From contig JAKAVN010000020.1 in NCBI GenBank assembly GCA_021827495.1, positions 1-33,467 of the forward strand: 33,467 bases of DNA. The letters are read 5' to 3'. Below are positions 1 to 9,391 of the stretch, piece after piece. The notes beneath the pieces are model-generated. The model was not told where the DNA came from. It ran no database searches and saw nothing but the letters and a program-made list of their open reading frames with translations. The DNA comes from Deltaproteobacteria bacterium (lineage in GTDB: Bacteria; Desulfobacterota; Binatia; Binatales; Binataceae). The translations under genes and the position numbers were made by a program. The stretch's first letter is position 1. Every line of letters begins with the position of its first letter.

Positions 1-1373
<1,373 letters not shown>

Positions 1374-1554
1374 CGCTAAATCCCGCGCAATCGAGCATGA
1401 TATGGTGCGTTGGCCGCGGCGCGCAAGTGGATTTGGCCGCGCCGCTTCAACCCCGGCCGGTCGCCCGCGCGGCGGTGCGGGCGCCGTCTTTGCGGCTCTC
1501 GCGGGCGCATACCATAATGAGGCAACTTCGGACGGAGAAAGGGCGGGCGCAGCC
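1374..1554. other. Divergent intergenic region between pccB-like gene and small membrane gene
   Basis: This spacer must hold the promoters for the carboxyltransferase (leftward) and possibly the small membrane protein (rightward). A CATAAT at 1513-1518 could be a -10 box for the rightward gene, but no convincing -35 sits 16-18 bases upstream. Nothing else recognisable is present. Confidence 0.4.
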
Positions 1555-1911
1555 GTGATTGACGACACGATGGCGGAGCGGATGGTGGCGTGCGGATGGA
1601 TCGCGGCGAGCGCTGCGGGCGTGTTCATGATCGCCCTCGCATTCATGGTCGGAGCCGGCCAGGTGATGTGGGTATATCTCGCCGGAGCTGCCATCCTGTT
1701 TGCGTTAGCTTACGGAATTTACCGGCGCAGCCGGGCCTGCGCGGTGCTCGTGCTGCTCAACCACTTCCTGGGAGTCGTAGGGCTATTTGCTCGCGTGCGC
1801 GACGTACCGCCAACCGACATAATGGTTACGCTCGCGCTCGCCGCGCTGTACGTGCTCGGCGTGATTGGCACGTTTGTGCACCATGCGCATCGCCGCCCGG
1901 CGGCGGCCTAG
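1555..1911 (+). CDS. Small integral membrane protein of unknown function, about four helices
   Basis: The frame encodes up to 118 residues from a GTG at 1555; an ATG at 1570 would give 113. Upstream, GGAG near 1533-1536 is a rather distant ribosome site, so the start is uncertain. The protein has four hydrophobic stretches, including [57 protein letters not shown] and [20 protein letters not shown], and ends [10 protein letters not shown]. The positively charged YRRSR loop between helices two and three suggests an inner-membrane protein. I recognise no family. It is convergent with the DUF192 gene, whose stop lies 10 bases beyond this stop. The alternating hydrophobic periodicity supports real coding, but the function is unknown. 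Confidence 0.6.
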   Translation: MIDDTMAERMVACGWIAASAAGVFMIALAFMVGAGQVMWVYLAGAAILFALAYGIYRRSRACAVLVLLNHFLGVVGLFARVRDVPPTDIMVTLALAALYVLGVIGTFVHHAHRRPAAA

Positions 1912-1921
1912 CCCGCACCGT

Positions 1922-2419
1922 TCATTCGCTCGCGCGCGGCGCGAAGCCGACAAAGCTCATCCGGTCCCCCGCGCGCACGCCGTGGCGCGCGCAGAATCCG
2001 CCGTTGACCTCGAGCACGTACAGCGCCGGTGCGTCGGGGCCGACCGGGCGTTCCGAGTAGGGCTCGGCGTTGGCCACGATGCCCACAACGATGCCCGACG
2101 GGCCGGCGAAGATCATGTCGAGCGGAATCTCAGTGTTCTTCATCCAGAAGGTCAGCCGCGACGGCGCCGGAAAAACGAACAGCATCCCGGCGTTCGCGTC
2201 CAGGTGATTGCGGTACATCAGGCCGAGTTCGCGCCTGGCCGGCGTCAGCGCCAGCTCGACGCGCACCGCGGCACGCCGCGCCCCGTCGGGCGCGCTCAGC
2301 AAGACGCTGGAATCGTGCGCGCATCCGGCGATCACCGCCGCCAGCGCGAGCAGGATGAGGCGGCGCGCCAGCGCCGCGACTGGAGTGGTCCGTTGCCAGC
2401 GCTCAGCTATCGCGATCAA
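1922..2419 (-). CDS. DUF192 family lipoprotein
   Basis: The 165-residue product matches the DUF192 family: a small beta-rich domain with TPARRELGLMYRNHL near residues 58-72, the GMLFVFP and FWMKNTEIPLDMIF core, and a C-terminal YVLEVNGGFCARHGVRAGDRMSF segment. The N-terminus has a basic region, then a hydrophobic stretch ending in the lipobox-like LAAVIAGC, so it is probably a lipoprotein anchored to a membrane. The biochemical role of DUF192 proteins is not established. It is the last gene of a leftward set after the crotonase and P450, with 39 bases separating it from the P450 stop. Co-transcription with them is plausible, but a shared function cannot be read from the sequence. Confidence 0.88.
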   Translation of the reverse strand: MIAIAERWQRTTPVAALARRLILLALAAVIAGCAHDSSVLLSAPDGARRAAVRVELALTPARRELGLMYRNHLDANAGMLFVFPAPSRLTFWMKNTEIPLDMIFAGPSGIVVGIVANAEPYSERPVGPDAPALYVLEVNGGFCARHGVRAGDRMSFVGFAPRASE

Positions 2420-2458
2420 ACATTCGCCGTCCGCGGTGCGTACTGGGGGGTCCGCAGC

Positions 2459-3664
2459 CTACGCGACTTCGAGCGGCAGCGAGGCCAGCCCACGCAGGAA
2501 GAACGATCCCTTGTATTTGAGCGGCGCCTCGGGCGTGGCGGGCCGGATTCGCTTGAAGCGCTCGAACAGCGAGCCGATCGCGATCGCCCCTTCCATCCGG
2601 GCCAGCGGCGCGCCGATACAGAAGTGAATCCCCTCGCCGAATGCCAGATGGTCGTTCGGTGTGCGCGCGATGTCGAACGTCTCGGGTTCGCGGAACTGGG
2701 CGGGGTCACGGTTGGCCGCCGCCAGCAGCACGAAAATGAGCGAGCCGGCCGTCACCATCGTGCCCGCGATCTCGGTGTCCTGCCGGATGTGGCGCATCGT
2801 CGCCTGCACCGGCCCATCGTAGCGCAACATCTCTTCGATCGCCGACGGCATCAGCTCGGGTGAGCGGCCGAGCCGCCCGAGTTCGTCCGGATGGCGCGTA
2901 AGCGCCAGCATCCCGTTGCCGATGAGATTGGTGGTGGTCTCGTTGCCGGCCAGCAGCAGGATGACGACGAAGGCGATCAACTCGGCTTCGCTTAGCACTT
3001 CGTCCGAGCCCTCGTGCGCCGCGACCAGCACGCTTACGAGGTCGTCGCCGGGATGGCGCCGGCGCTTTTCGATCTCCGCGACGAAGTATTCGCGCAGCGC
3101 CGTGAAGGCGTCGCGCACGGTTTGCGGCAGCGGCATCCCGGGCGGCGTGTTGTCCGCCTCGATCACGGTGTCGGACCACTGCTTGAACATCGGGTAATGC
3201 TCGTGCGGTACGCCGAGCATGTGCGAGATGACCATCACGGGCAGCGGATTGGCGAGGTCCGCCATCACGTCGAGCCCGCCCCGGCCGGCCGCCCGCTCGA
3301 GCAGCGAGTTGGTGAATTCGCGGATTTTGGGTTCGAGCTCGCGGATGCGCCGCGGCGTAAACGCGCGGCTCACCAGCCGGCGCAGCCTGGTATGGACCGG
3401 CGGATCGGAAAACACCACGCGCGGCGCGTCGCCGAAGACGGAGATGCGCTCCTCGAGAAACGGCAAGCGCGGCGGCACGCTCGAGAAATGTTCATGGTCG
3501 CGCAGCACGGCGGCGCAATCGGCGTAGCGCGCCACCAGCGCCATCGGTACGAAGACGTTGAGCAGCCGCGGCGGCCCCGCCATCAGCGGCTTGTAATACG
3601 GGTAGGGATTGGCGCGAAACGCCTCGTCCCACGGATTGAAAAAGATCCGCTCGGCCTCGCTCAT
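2459..3664 (-). CDS. Cytochrome P450
   Basis: This 401-residue protein is a soluble bacterial class P450, a heme monooxygenase that needs separate electron donors. The start at 3662-3664 (MSEAERIFFN) was chosen because GGAGG lies about 12 bases upstream; a longer open frame upstream encodes only low-complexity arginine-rich sequence. Visible landmarks are the I-helix AGNETTT (residues 239-245) for oxygen activation, the ExxR pair E278/R281, and the heme-binding loop FGEGIHFCIG with ligand Cys349. The length is typical. There is no membrane anchor and no fused ferredoxin or reductase domain, and no redox partner gene is adjacent. It lies 91 bases downstream of a crotonase-superfamily gene, which suggests oxidation of an acyl or terpenoid-like compound. 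The substrate is unknown. Confidence 0.96.
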   Translation of the reverse strand: MSEAERIFFNPWDEAFRANPYPYYKPLMAGPPRLLNVFVPMALVARYADCAAVLRDHEHFSSVPPRLPFLEERISVFGDAPRVVFSDPPVHTRLRRLVSRAFTPRRIRELEPKIREFTNSLLERAAGRGGLDVMADLANPLPVMVISHMLGVPHEHYPMFKQWSDTVIEADNTPPGMPLPQTVRDAFTALREYFVAEIEKRRRHPGDDLVSVLVAAHEGSDEVLSEAELIAFVVILLLAGNETTTNLIGNGMLALTRHPDELGRLGRSPELMPSAIEEMLRYDGPVQATMRHIRQDTEIAGTMVTAGSLIFVLLAAANRDPAQFREPETFDIARTPNDHLAFGEGIHFCIGAPLARMEGAIAIGSLFERFKRIRPATPEAPLKYKGSFFLRGLASLPLEVA

Positions 3665-3755
3665 ACGCCGGCACAGCCTCCGCGCCCGCTGCGGGCGCAG
3701 CCGCCATTGTAGCGTGGCGCGCTGCGCCTGAGACAGCGATCCGCTCGAGGCGTTC

Positions 3756-4571
3756 TCAGCGGCCGGCGAAGCGCGGCGGGCGCTTTTCCAGGAAGGCGCA
3801 CACGCCCTCGCGGTAATCGTCACTATCGAAGCAGCGCGTGATCATCTCGGCGATCGCCTTGAGGTCGCGCTCGGCGCCGTCCTTGAGCCCCTCGCGAATC
3901 GCGGCCTTCGCCGCCGCCATCGTCAGCGGCGCGTTCGACGCCATCCGGGCCGCGTACTGGCGGACGTAATCCTCCAGTTCGGCGGGCTCGACCAGCTTGT
4001 TGAGCAGGCCCATCGCGTAGGCCTCTTCGGCGTCGAAGATGCGCGCCGACATCAGGATGTCGCGCGCGTTGGCCGCGCCGCATACCTGCACCAGCGACAT
4101 CGCGCCTTCCAGCGGGTACGCCAGCCCCAGCCGCGCCGCCGGCACTCCCAAGCGCGTGCCGCGCGCCCCGATGCGGATGTCGCAGGCGAGCGCGACCTGC
4201 AATCCACCGCCGATGCAGATGCCGGCGATCATCGCGATGACCGGCTTGGGACAGTTGGTGAGCGCGCTGGTCGCGTTGCCCGGCGCCTCACGATAGATGC
4301 GCGCTTGCTCGGCGTTGGCGCGCAGGCTGGGGAACTCCGAAATGTCGGCGCCGGAGATGAAGGCTTCCGGCGTGGCGCCGCGCATGATGATCACGCGCAC
4401 GTCGGGGTCGCCGCCGAGCTCGGCGATGCCCTTGACAATGAGCTGCCAGGTGCGCAGGTTGAGCGCGTTACGCACCTGCGGGCGGTTGAGGATAAGCCAT
4501 CCGAGCGGCGGCTCGCGGCGCACCAGCAGCGGCTCGGGCTCTCCGGCGTTGGTCTTTACCTGCTCGCTCAT
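3756..4571 (-). CDS. Crotonase-superfamily protein (annotated type: enoyl-CoA hydratase/isomerase), both canonical Glu residues replaced
   Basis: The 271-residue protein has the crotonase fold: the first oxyanion segment FISGADISEF (residues 71-80) and the second, AGICIGGGLQVALACD (116-131). The ATG at 4569-4571 is preferred because GGTGGGAAG precedes it closely; an in-frame GTG at 4593-4595 would add eight residues. In hydratases the second glycine motif is followed by a catalytic Glu (GGGCE-type), and a second Glu follows in a PE-type motif. Here the equivalent positions read GGGLQ (Gln125) and GVPAARLG (Ala145). The CoA thioester site looks intact, but water addition by the textbook Glu pair is not possible. 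Isomerase, hydrolase, decarboxylase or another acyl-CoA reaction is equally likely. It heads the leftward set with the P450. Confidence 0.9.
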   Translation of the reverse strand: MSEQVKTNAGEPEPLLVRREPPLGWLILNRPQVRNALNLRTWQLIVKGIAELGGDPDVRVIIMRGATPEAFISGADISEFPSLRANAEQARIYREAPGNATSALTNCPKPVIAMIAGICIGGGLQVALACDIRIGARGTRLGVPAARLGLAYPLEGAMSLVQVCGAANARDILMSARIFDAEEAYAMGLLNKLVEPAELEDYVRQYAARMASNAPLTMAAAKAAIREGLKDGAERDLKAIAEMITRCFDSDDYREGVCAFLEKRPPRFAGR

Positions 4572-4691
4572 TATCTTCCCACCTGCTTCGGCCACCTTCT
4601 TCAGAGAGCGCCGCCCCCGCTCCAGTGTCCTGAGTTTGAAGTCACCATAATTCAGCTTTCCTTTGTAGCCCAGCTTGCGCGTTGAGGTAAA

Positions 4692-4707
4692 CCGCGCGTT
4701 AGCGCGG
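4692..4707. promoter_or_regulatory. Short inverted repeat in divergent spacer upstream of LLM oxidoreductase
   Basis: CCGCGC and GCGCGG flank a GTTA loop, giving a perfect 6-bp hairpin or palindromic operator about 40 bases before the LLM start and 120 bases before the crotonase start. It sits in the only spacer between these divergent genes. A regulatory role is a guess based on position. Confidence 0.25.
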
Positions 4708-4745
4708 CTTGTTCGCTGCGCGCAACAGGATTAAGTAGAAGGATC

Positions 4746-5621
4746 ATGAATATCGGCAAATATGGAGTGTGGTTCTTCTACGACGGGATGACCGCGGCCG
4801 AGAGCGCGGAGTTCGCGCGCAAGGTCGAAAAGCACGGCTACGGAGCGCTGTGGATTCCCGAGGCGGTCGGGCGCGAGCCGTTCGCGCATGCGGCCTATCT
4901 GGCGGCGCGCACGGAGCGACTGTGCTTCGCCACCGGCATCGCCAACATCTACGCGCGCGATCCGCTGACCATGGCGGCGGCCTCCAAGACCGTCGCCGAA
5001 CTTTCGGGCGGCCGCTTCCTGCTCGGGATCGGCGTCAGCCACAAGCCGCTGGTGGCCAACCTGCGCGGCCATAGCTACGAGAAGCCCTACAGCTACATGC
5101 GCGAGTACCTGCCCAAGATGAAGAGCGCGCTTTACAAAGCGCCCGAACCCAAGGAACGGGTCCCGGTGGTGCTTGCGGCGCTGCATCCCAAGATGCTCGC
5201 GCTGTGCGCCGCGGAAGCTGACGGCACGCATACCTACTTCGTGCCGCCCGAGCATACCGCCAAGGCGCGCGCCGCGGTCGGCCCCAAGGCGCTGATCTGC
5301 GTCGAGCAGGCGGTGGTTCTCGAGACTGACGCGGCCAAGGCGCGTGCGACCGCGCGCGAGTACATGAAAACCTACGCGCCGCGCCTGCCCAACTACACCA
5401 ACGCGCTGAAGGCGCTGGGCTGGGCGGACAAGGAATTCGAAAATGGATGCAGTGACCGGCTGGTCGACGCCATCGTCGCTTGGGGCACCGAGACCCAGAT
5501 TCGCGACCGCGTCGAGGCCCAACTGAAGGCCGGCGCCAGCCACGTATGCATCCAGCCGCTCAATACCGCGAACGCGCTGATACCCGACGAGCGCGCGCTG
5601 CAGGCGCTGGCCCCGCGATAG
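4746..5621 (+). CDS. LLM-class (luciferase-like) F420-type oxidoreductase
   Basis: The 291-residue product belongs to the luciferase-like monooxygenase superfamily. It begins MNIGKYGVWFFYDGMT and shows the family pattern HGYGALWIPEAVGREPF (residues 34-50), TGIANIYARDPLTMA (63-77), and the LSGGRFLLGIGVSHKP segment typical of the F420-dependent branch (TIGR03620-like in my judgement). These enzymes are TIM barrels that use reduced or oxidised F420, or sometimes FMN, on varied substrates. The start is supported by GAAGGA a few bases upstream. It is transcribed away from the crotonase/P450 set, and a small lipoprotein gene follows within 5 bases. No F420 biosynthesis gene is in the window, so cofactor identity is inferred from sequence style only. 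Confidence 0.9.
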   Translation: MNIGKYGVWFFYDGMTAAESAEFARKVEKHGYGALWIPEAVGREPFAHAAYLAARTERLCFATGIANIYARDPLTMAAASKTVAELSGGRFLLGIGVSHKPLVANLRGHSYEKPYSYMREYLPKMKSALYKAPEPKERVPVVLAALHPKMLALCAAEADGTHTYFVPPEHTAKARAAVGPKALICVEQAVVLETDAAKARATAREYMKTYAPRLPNYTNALKALGWADKEFENGCSDRLVDAIVAWGTETQIRDRVEAQLKAGASHVCIQPLNTANALIPDERALQALAPR

Positions 5622-5626
5622 GGGCG

Positions 5627-5938
5627 ATGCGCGCGCGCAGGAGCAGGCGCAGCGCCGCCGCCGCGGCGCTGGCGCTCGCGGCGTTGATGGCGGGCGGATG
5701 CGGGCCGTCGGCCGAGGAGAGCGCGGCGCGGGCCCAGGCCGCCGCCGCGCAGGCCCAGCAAGCGGCGGCGCGCGCACAGGATACGGCGGCGCTGGCGCGT
5801 GAGCAGGCGCTCGACGCGCAGCGCCGCGCCGACAAGGCCGCCAGCGACTTCGAGGCTGCGGCGGCCGAGTTCAACGACGTTGCCAGCAAGCTCGAGCAGC
5901 GCCAGCGCGAGCAACAGGAGCGGGGCCACGATCAATAA
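5627..5938 (+). CDS. Small alanine-zipper (Lpp/OprI-like) lipoprotein
   Basis: The frame encodes 103 residues: a basic start (MRARRSRRS), a hydrophobic core, then the lipobox-like LMAGGC with lipidated Cys about residue 25. The mature part is almost entirely Ala/Gln/Arg/Glu heptads (for example ARAQAAAAQAQQAAARAQDTA), predicting a long alpha-helical coiled coil of the alanine-zipper type seen in Braun lipoprotein and OprI. It lacks an obvious C-terminal lysine for peptidoglycan attachment; it ends ERGHDQ. The ATG lies 5 bases after the LLM stop, so it is probably co-transcribed. The codon pattern is extremely GC-rich and opposite-strand frames are open too, but the lipobox plus heptads make coding on this strand convincing. 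Confidence 0.72.
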   Translation: MRARRSRRSAAAAALALAALMAGGCGPSAEESAARAQAAAAQAQQAAARAQDTAALAREQALDAQRRADKAASDFEAAAAEFNDVASKLEQRQREQQERGHDQ

Positions 5939-6034
5939 AAGTGGCGCGCCGGGAGCGCTTAGCCGGCGACGGCTTGCCACGGCTGGTGCGGTCTGAGATA
6001 AGCGGAGAGGGCCGCAAAAGGACGGGGGCGAATA

Positions 6035-6679
6035 ATGAAGCTGTACAATATGAATCTCTCGAATTTTGCCACCAAGTCGCGGATCGCGATCTATGACAAG
6101 GGCCTCAATATCGAGATCGCCGCGATCCCCGGCAACAACCTCAAGTCACCCGAATACCTCAAGCTCAATCCACTCGGCAAAACCCCGGCGCTCGACGCTG
6201 ACGGCATGATCATCGCCGAATCCGAGATCATCAACGAATACCTGGAAGACAAATTTCCCAGCCCGCCGCTGCTGCCCAAGACGGCCGAGGGACGCGCGCG
6301 GGTGCGCTCCTTCACGCGTTTTCACGACCTCTACCTCGAACCGCCGCTGCGTGCGCTGTTCGGCCAGCTCAACCCCAAGAGCCGCGACGAAAAGGCCGTC
6401 AACGAACGGCTGACCGAGTTCAACCAGCGCCTGGACCAGCTCGAGGCCATGCTCTCGCCCAACGGGTTCGCGGCCGGCGCCGAGTTCACCCTGGCCGACT
6501 GCGCGCTCGCGCCGACGATGTTCTTTGCGACCAACATGCTGCCGGGCTTCGGGGCCAAGCCGGCGCTGGAGGGGCGTCCCAAGCTGGAGGCGTGGTGGGC
6601 GCACGTGCAGACGCGTCTGTCGGTGAAGAAGGCGCTGGCCGAGATGGGCGAGGGGCTGGCGGCCATGATGAAGCGCTAG
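6035..6679 (+). CDS. Glutathione S-transferase family protein
   Basis: The 214-residue length and two-domain layout are typical of cytosolic GSTs. The N-terminal thioredoxin-like domain (about 1-78) contains LNPLGKTPAL with its cis-Pro and the glutathione gamma-glutamyl site AESEIINEYLED. The C-terminal all-helical domain follows, with FTLADCALAPTMFF carrying the N-capping Asp typical of the fold. A Ser in NLSNFATKS near residues 8-15 is a candidate activating residue, as in beta/theta-like bacterial GSTs. The gene begins at an ATG after a 96-base spacer from the alanine-zipper gene and is followed by a strong hairpin at 6710. Detoxification or an isomerase-type role in aromatic or fatty acid catabolism is possible; the substrate is unknown. 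Confidence 0.93.
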   Translation: MKLYNMNLSNFATKSRIAIYDKGLNIEIAAIPGNNLKSPEYLKLNPLGKTPALDADGMIIAESEIINEYLEDKFPSPPLLPKTAEGRARVRSFTRFHDLYLEPPLRALFGQLNPKSRDEKAVNERLTEFNQRLDQLEAMLSPNGFAAGAEFTLADCALAPTMFFATNMLPGFGAKPALEGRPKLEAWWAHVQTRLSVKKALAEMGEGLAAMMKR

Positions 6680-6709
6680 CGCGGGCGCGCTGGTGTGAGA
6701 TTTCCAGGG

Positions 6710-6746
6710 GAGGGGCCGCGGCAGCTATGCGCTGCCGCGGCCCCTC
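6710..6746 (+). terminator. Very strong 16-bp perfect hairpin downstream of GST
   Basis: Arms 6710-6725 and 6731-6746 are perfect reverse complements (16 pairs, nearly all G-C) around a 5-base TATGC loop, 30 bases after the GST stop. There is no long T-run after it, so it is either an atypical terminator, a transcript-stabilising 3' hairpin, or a bidirectional block facing the convergent polymerase gene. Confidence 0.7.
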
Positions 6747-6763
6747 TGCGTTTGCGGCGGCGG

Positions 6764-6781
6764 CGCGCCCTTCGGGGCGCG
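6764..6781. terminator. UUCG-tetraloop hairpin
   Basis: CGCGCCC and GGGCGCG enclose TTCG, giving a 7-bp stem with the exceptionally stable C(UUCG)G tetraloop on the plus-strand RNA. It lies 18 bases beyond the 16-bp hairpin in the same convergent spacer and probably adds to transcription stopping or 3'-end protection. Confidence 0.5.
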
Positions 6782-6977
6782 GCAATCGCCACCCAAAGGG
6801 CGCTCCCACGCGCCCTCCGGCCTCGCGCCGCGCTGGCGTCGTGTCTCGCAAATATCTGGAGCGAAGGAGAAGACCTTGAACTGGCGAAACGCCGCGCTCC
6901 CTGAGCAGGATGGAACCACGCCTGATAGCGAGGTTGAGCAGTTTCTCAACACCCTGCTAAGGGACCCAGGCCGCGGA
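6782..6977. other. Convergent spacer with a possible short TTG-initiated reading frame
   Basis: Most of this stretch is GC-rich without a gene. From the TTG at 6876 a plus-strand frame reads LNWRNAALPEQDGTTPDSEV and on through EQFLNTLLRDPGRGLFARLV, preceded by a good GAAGGAGAAG ribosome-site sequence. It has no stop before it enters the antisense of the DNA polymerase gene, ending at 7250. The first 35 or so codons look protein-like, the rest looks like an antisense shadow. It may be a decayed gene start or chance. Confidence 0.25.
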
Positions 6978-9302
6978 TTATTCGCCCGGCTTGTCCGCGC
7001 CGGCCTGCTCGAACATCGACTGCTGTTCCGGCGCCTCGGCGGCGCCCTCGACTTCGCCGGGACTGAACAGTCCGCGCCGCTCGGCGTACGGTTTGAACTT
7101 GGCGTAGAGCTCGGCGAGCTTGGCCTGGTAGTACTCGACGTTTTCGTCGGGGTTGGCCGGGTCGTACTCGGCCACCCGCCGCGCCGCCGCGTTGACCTTC
7201 ACCCTGGCCCCGCGTCCCGCGACGTAGTAGGAAATCTGGTCGCCGCTTAAGTACGGGCGTCCGGCCTTGAGCGCCAATTCGTAGGCGGCCGAGACGTTGC
7301 GCCGCTTGCCGCCGACCTTGTCGCGGTAGACCTCGGGCGAGTCCTGCAGCGTCTCGGTCTTCATCAGTTCGCGGATGCCGCAGGCGTGGCGCGCCAGGCG
7401 CCCGCGCCAGTCCTCATAGAGCGCCGGGATTTCATCGGCGCGGTTCTCCAGCATCAGGCGGAACATCTCCTCCATGAAGCGGCGCTGAAAACGCTCGAGC
7501 CCGCGCGAGCGCAGTCCCGAGCCGCGAATCGTCATCTCGCCCGGCTCCCCGAGCAGCACGTAGTTCTTCATCTTGTAGCTGAACATCGCCGGGTAGCGCC
7601 CGTCGATCTCCAGCCGTACGCCCTCGGGCATCGCCGCGCCGATCCGCTCGACCAAGCGCTGCGCGGCGGGCTCGTCGTCGATGCCGGGCGGCGCGACGAA
7701 GTAGATGCCGTCGGTGTCGACCTCGATGACCTGCGCGCCAGAGTCCTCCAGCGCGGCGACGGCGGCCTGGATGAGCTCGCGCCCGCGCCGCGTCACGGCG
7801 TTGGCCTGGGCGAAATCGTTGAAATGGCCGAGCGCGAAGCCGAGGTAGCCGTAGAACGAGTTGATGAGGATTTTGAAGGTCTGCTGGAGCGCCTCGAGGT
7901 TGCGCCGCGCGCCGCCGTCGAGTTCGCGCACTGCCGCCTTGGCCTGGACGCGGAAGCTGCGGAGATCGCCCAGCGTTCTCAGGAACACGCCGAGCCGGTC
8001 GCCCGCCGGCGCGTGTCCGTAATGCAGCATCAGCGACGGATACAGCGAAGTCACGTCGCAATGCAGCACGCGGCGTGCAACGCCGCAGCGGCGGACCTCG
8101 GTGTAGCCGCCCATTACCTCGCTGGGCTCCTGCGGGGCGGGAATCGAATGGCGCTCGGCCAGGTAGGCGCGCATCATCAGCGCGTCGATCCGGGTCGCGT
8201 TGCCGCGCAGCACCACGTTCTGGTAGGAGTACGGAAAAATTTGCGCCTGCACGAAATAGCTCGGCGCGAGCAAGCCCGCCAGCGCGGCGGTCTCGCGCAC
8301 GTCGTCCATCGCGTAGGCGAAGAGCTCCTCGGGGCGATGGTCGAAATAGTCGCTGACCCGCGCGGCGTCGATATAGACGCGGCCGGCGGCGGCCACGCGA
8401 AAATGCTGCGCCAGCTCCTTGAGCCCGAAGCCCTCGAGCTCGCGGCTGGCGATATCGTAGTGGTGGGCCAGGATCCAGGTGTCGATGATGCTGCGGCCGC
8501 GGATGTCGTAGCGGCGATACGCGATCGCGCGCTCGGCGATTTGCAGGCGCGAGGCGCGCGCGCTCATCTCGCTGCGGTCGCGGCCGAGCGCGAGTTTGAC
8601 CCGATGGCGCCGGGCGCGCGCTTCGAGATACTCGAGGTCGAAGCGGAACAGGTTGTGGCCTTCGATCACGTCGGGGTCGCGCTCGGCGACAATCCGCACC
8701 AGCTCCTCGAGCAGCGCGCGCTCGTCCAGCTCATCGCCGCGCAGCACGCGCTCGTAGCCGGCCGAATCGCTGAGCGCGATCGCGATCACGCGGTCGCCCT
8801 CGCGCGCCGCGGTCGGGAACTCGAAGCCGGGACTGATGTAGGTCTCAATATCGAGTTGCATGCGGCGCAGGTCGCCGAACTCCATCCCGATGAAAAACGT
8901 CGCGCCGTTCAGGATGAGGTACTGCTCGACCGGATCGGTGAGCACCAGGTAAGGGGCGTCGGAAACGCCGGGCGGCCTGCCGGTTAGCTTGCGCAGATGG
9001 CGCCGCGCGGCTTCCAGCGCGTCGGTGCGATCGAAGGTCGCCAGCCAGCGCAGGCGGAAGTTGCCCTTAAGCGGCTCGACCTTGTACGGCGTGCCCAGCC
9101 CGTTGAGCATCCCGGGCTCCGCCAGCAGCGCGAAGAGCTTGAGCGGACGGCGCTCGCGCGTGAGCATGGCGCCATCGCGGCGGAAGATTTCCACCTCGCC
9201 CGGCGCGACGACCTCGACCGCTACAATCCCGGGCTCGGCCGGGTCACCAAAGAGCAGCCGGTTGTCGTAGAACTGCCGGCAGATCTCCTGGTAAATGCTC
9301 AT
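6978..9302 (-). CDS. Family B DNA polymerase with 3'-5' exonuclease domain
   Basis: The 774-residue protein is a complete family B DNA polymerase, similar in length to bacterial Pol II. The proofreading exonuclease motifs are present: Exo I LDIETY (D151, E153), Exo II NLFRFD (N217, D222) and Exo III YAMDD (Y330, D334). The polymerase motifs are also intact: motif A DVTSLYPSL (D416), motif B KILINSFYG (K477, N481, Y484, G485) and motif C VDTDG (D529, D531). The C-terminus ends with a QQSMFEQAG stretch: QxxMFxx resembles a beta-clamp-binding peptide (inference). The likely role is repair or translesion synthesis. It lies 89 bases downstream of the antiporter gene on the same strand. No SOS-box-like palindrome was recognised upstream. 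Confidence 0.96.
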   Translation of the reverse strand: MSIYQEICRQFYDNRLLFGDPAEPGIVAVEVVAPGEVEIFRRDGAMLTRERRPLKLFALLAEPGMLNGLGTPYKVEPLKGNFRLRWLATFDRTDALEAARRHLRKLTGRPPGVSDAPYLVLTDPVEQYLILNGATFFIGMEFGDLRRMQLDIETYISPGFEFPTAAREGDRVIAIALSDSAGYERVLRGDELDERALLEELVRIVAERDPDVIEGHNLFRFDLEYLEARARRHRVKLALGRDRSEMSARASRLQIAERAIAYRRYDIRGRSIIDTWILAHHYDIASRELEGFGLKELAQHFRVAAAGRVYIDAARVSDYFDHRPEELFAYAMDDVRETAALAGLLAPSYFVQAQIFPYSYQNVVLRGNATRIDALMMRAYLAERHSIPAPQEPSEVMGGYTEVRRCGVARRVLHCDVTSLYPSLMLHYGHAPAGDRLGVFLRTLGDLRSFRVQAKAAVRELDGGARRNLEALQQTFKILINSFYGYLGFALGHFNDFAQANAVTRRGRELIQAAVAALEDSGAQVIEVDTDGIYFVAPPGIDDEPAAQRLVERIGAAMPEGVRLEIDGRYPAMFSYKMKNYVLLGEPGEMTIRGSGLRSRGLERFQRRFMEEMFRLMLENRADEIPALYEDWRGRLARHACGIRELMKTETLQDSPEVYRDKVGGKRRNVSAAYELALKAGRPYLSGDQISYYVAGRGARVKVNAAARRVAEYDPANPDENVEYYQAKLAELYAKFKPYAERRGLFSPGEVEGAAEAPEQQSMFEQAGADKPGE

Positions 9303-9391
9303 CGCGGCTTCCGAAAAGGAATTGTGGATCGCGCGCGGTGCGCATCACAACCGTATCGCACGAGCGCAGGCGCCTCGTACGGCGGCGTGTC

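Noticed and set aside
7386-8987. A 533-codon plus-strand frame inside the family B polymerase gene
   Set aside because: The opposite strand carries all polymerase catalytic motifs; this frame shows only His/Arg/Ala/Gln-biased composition.
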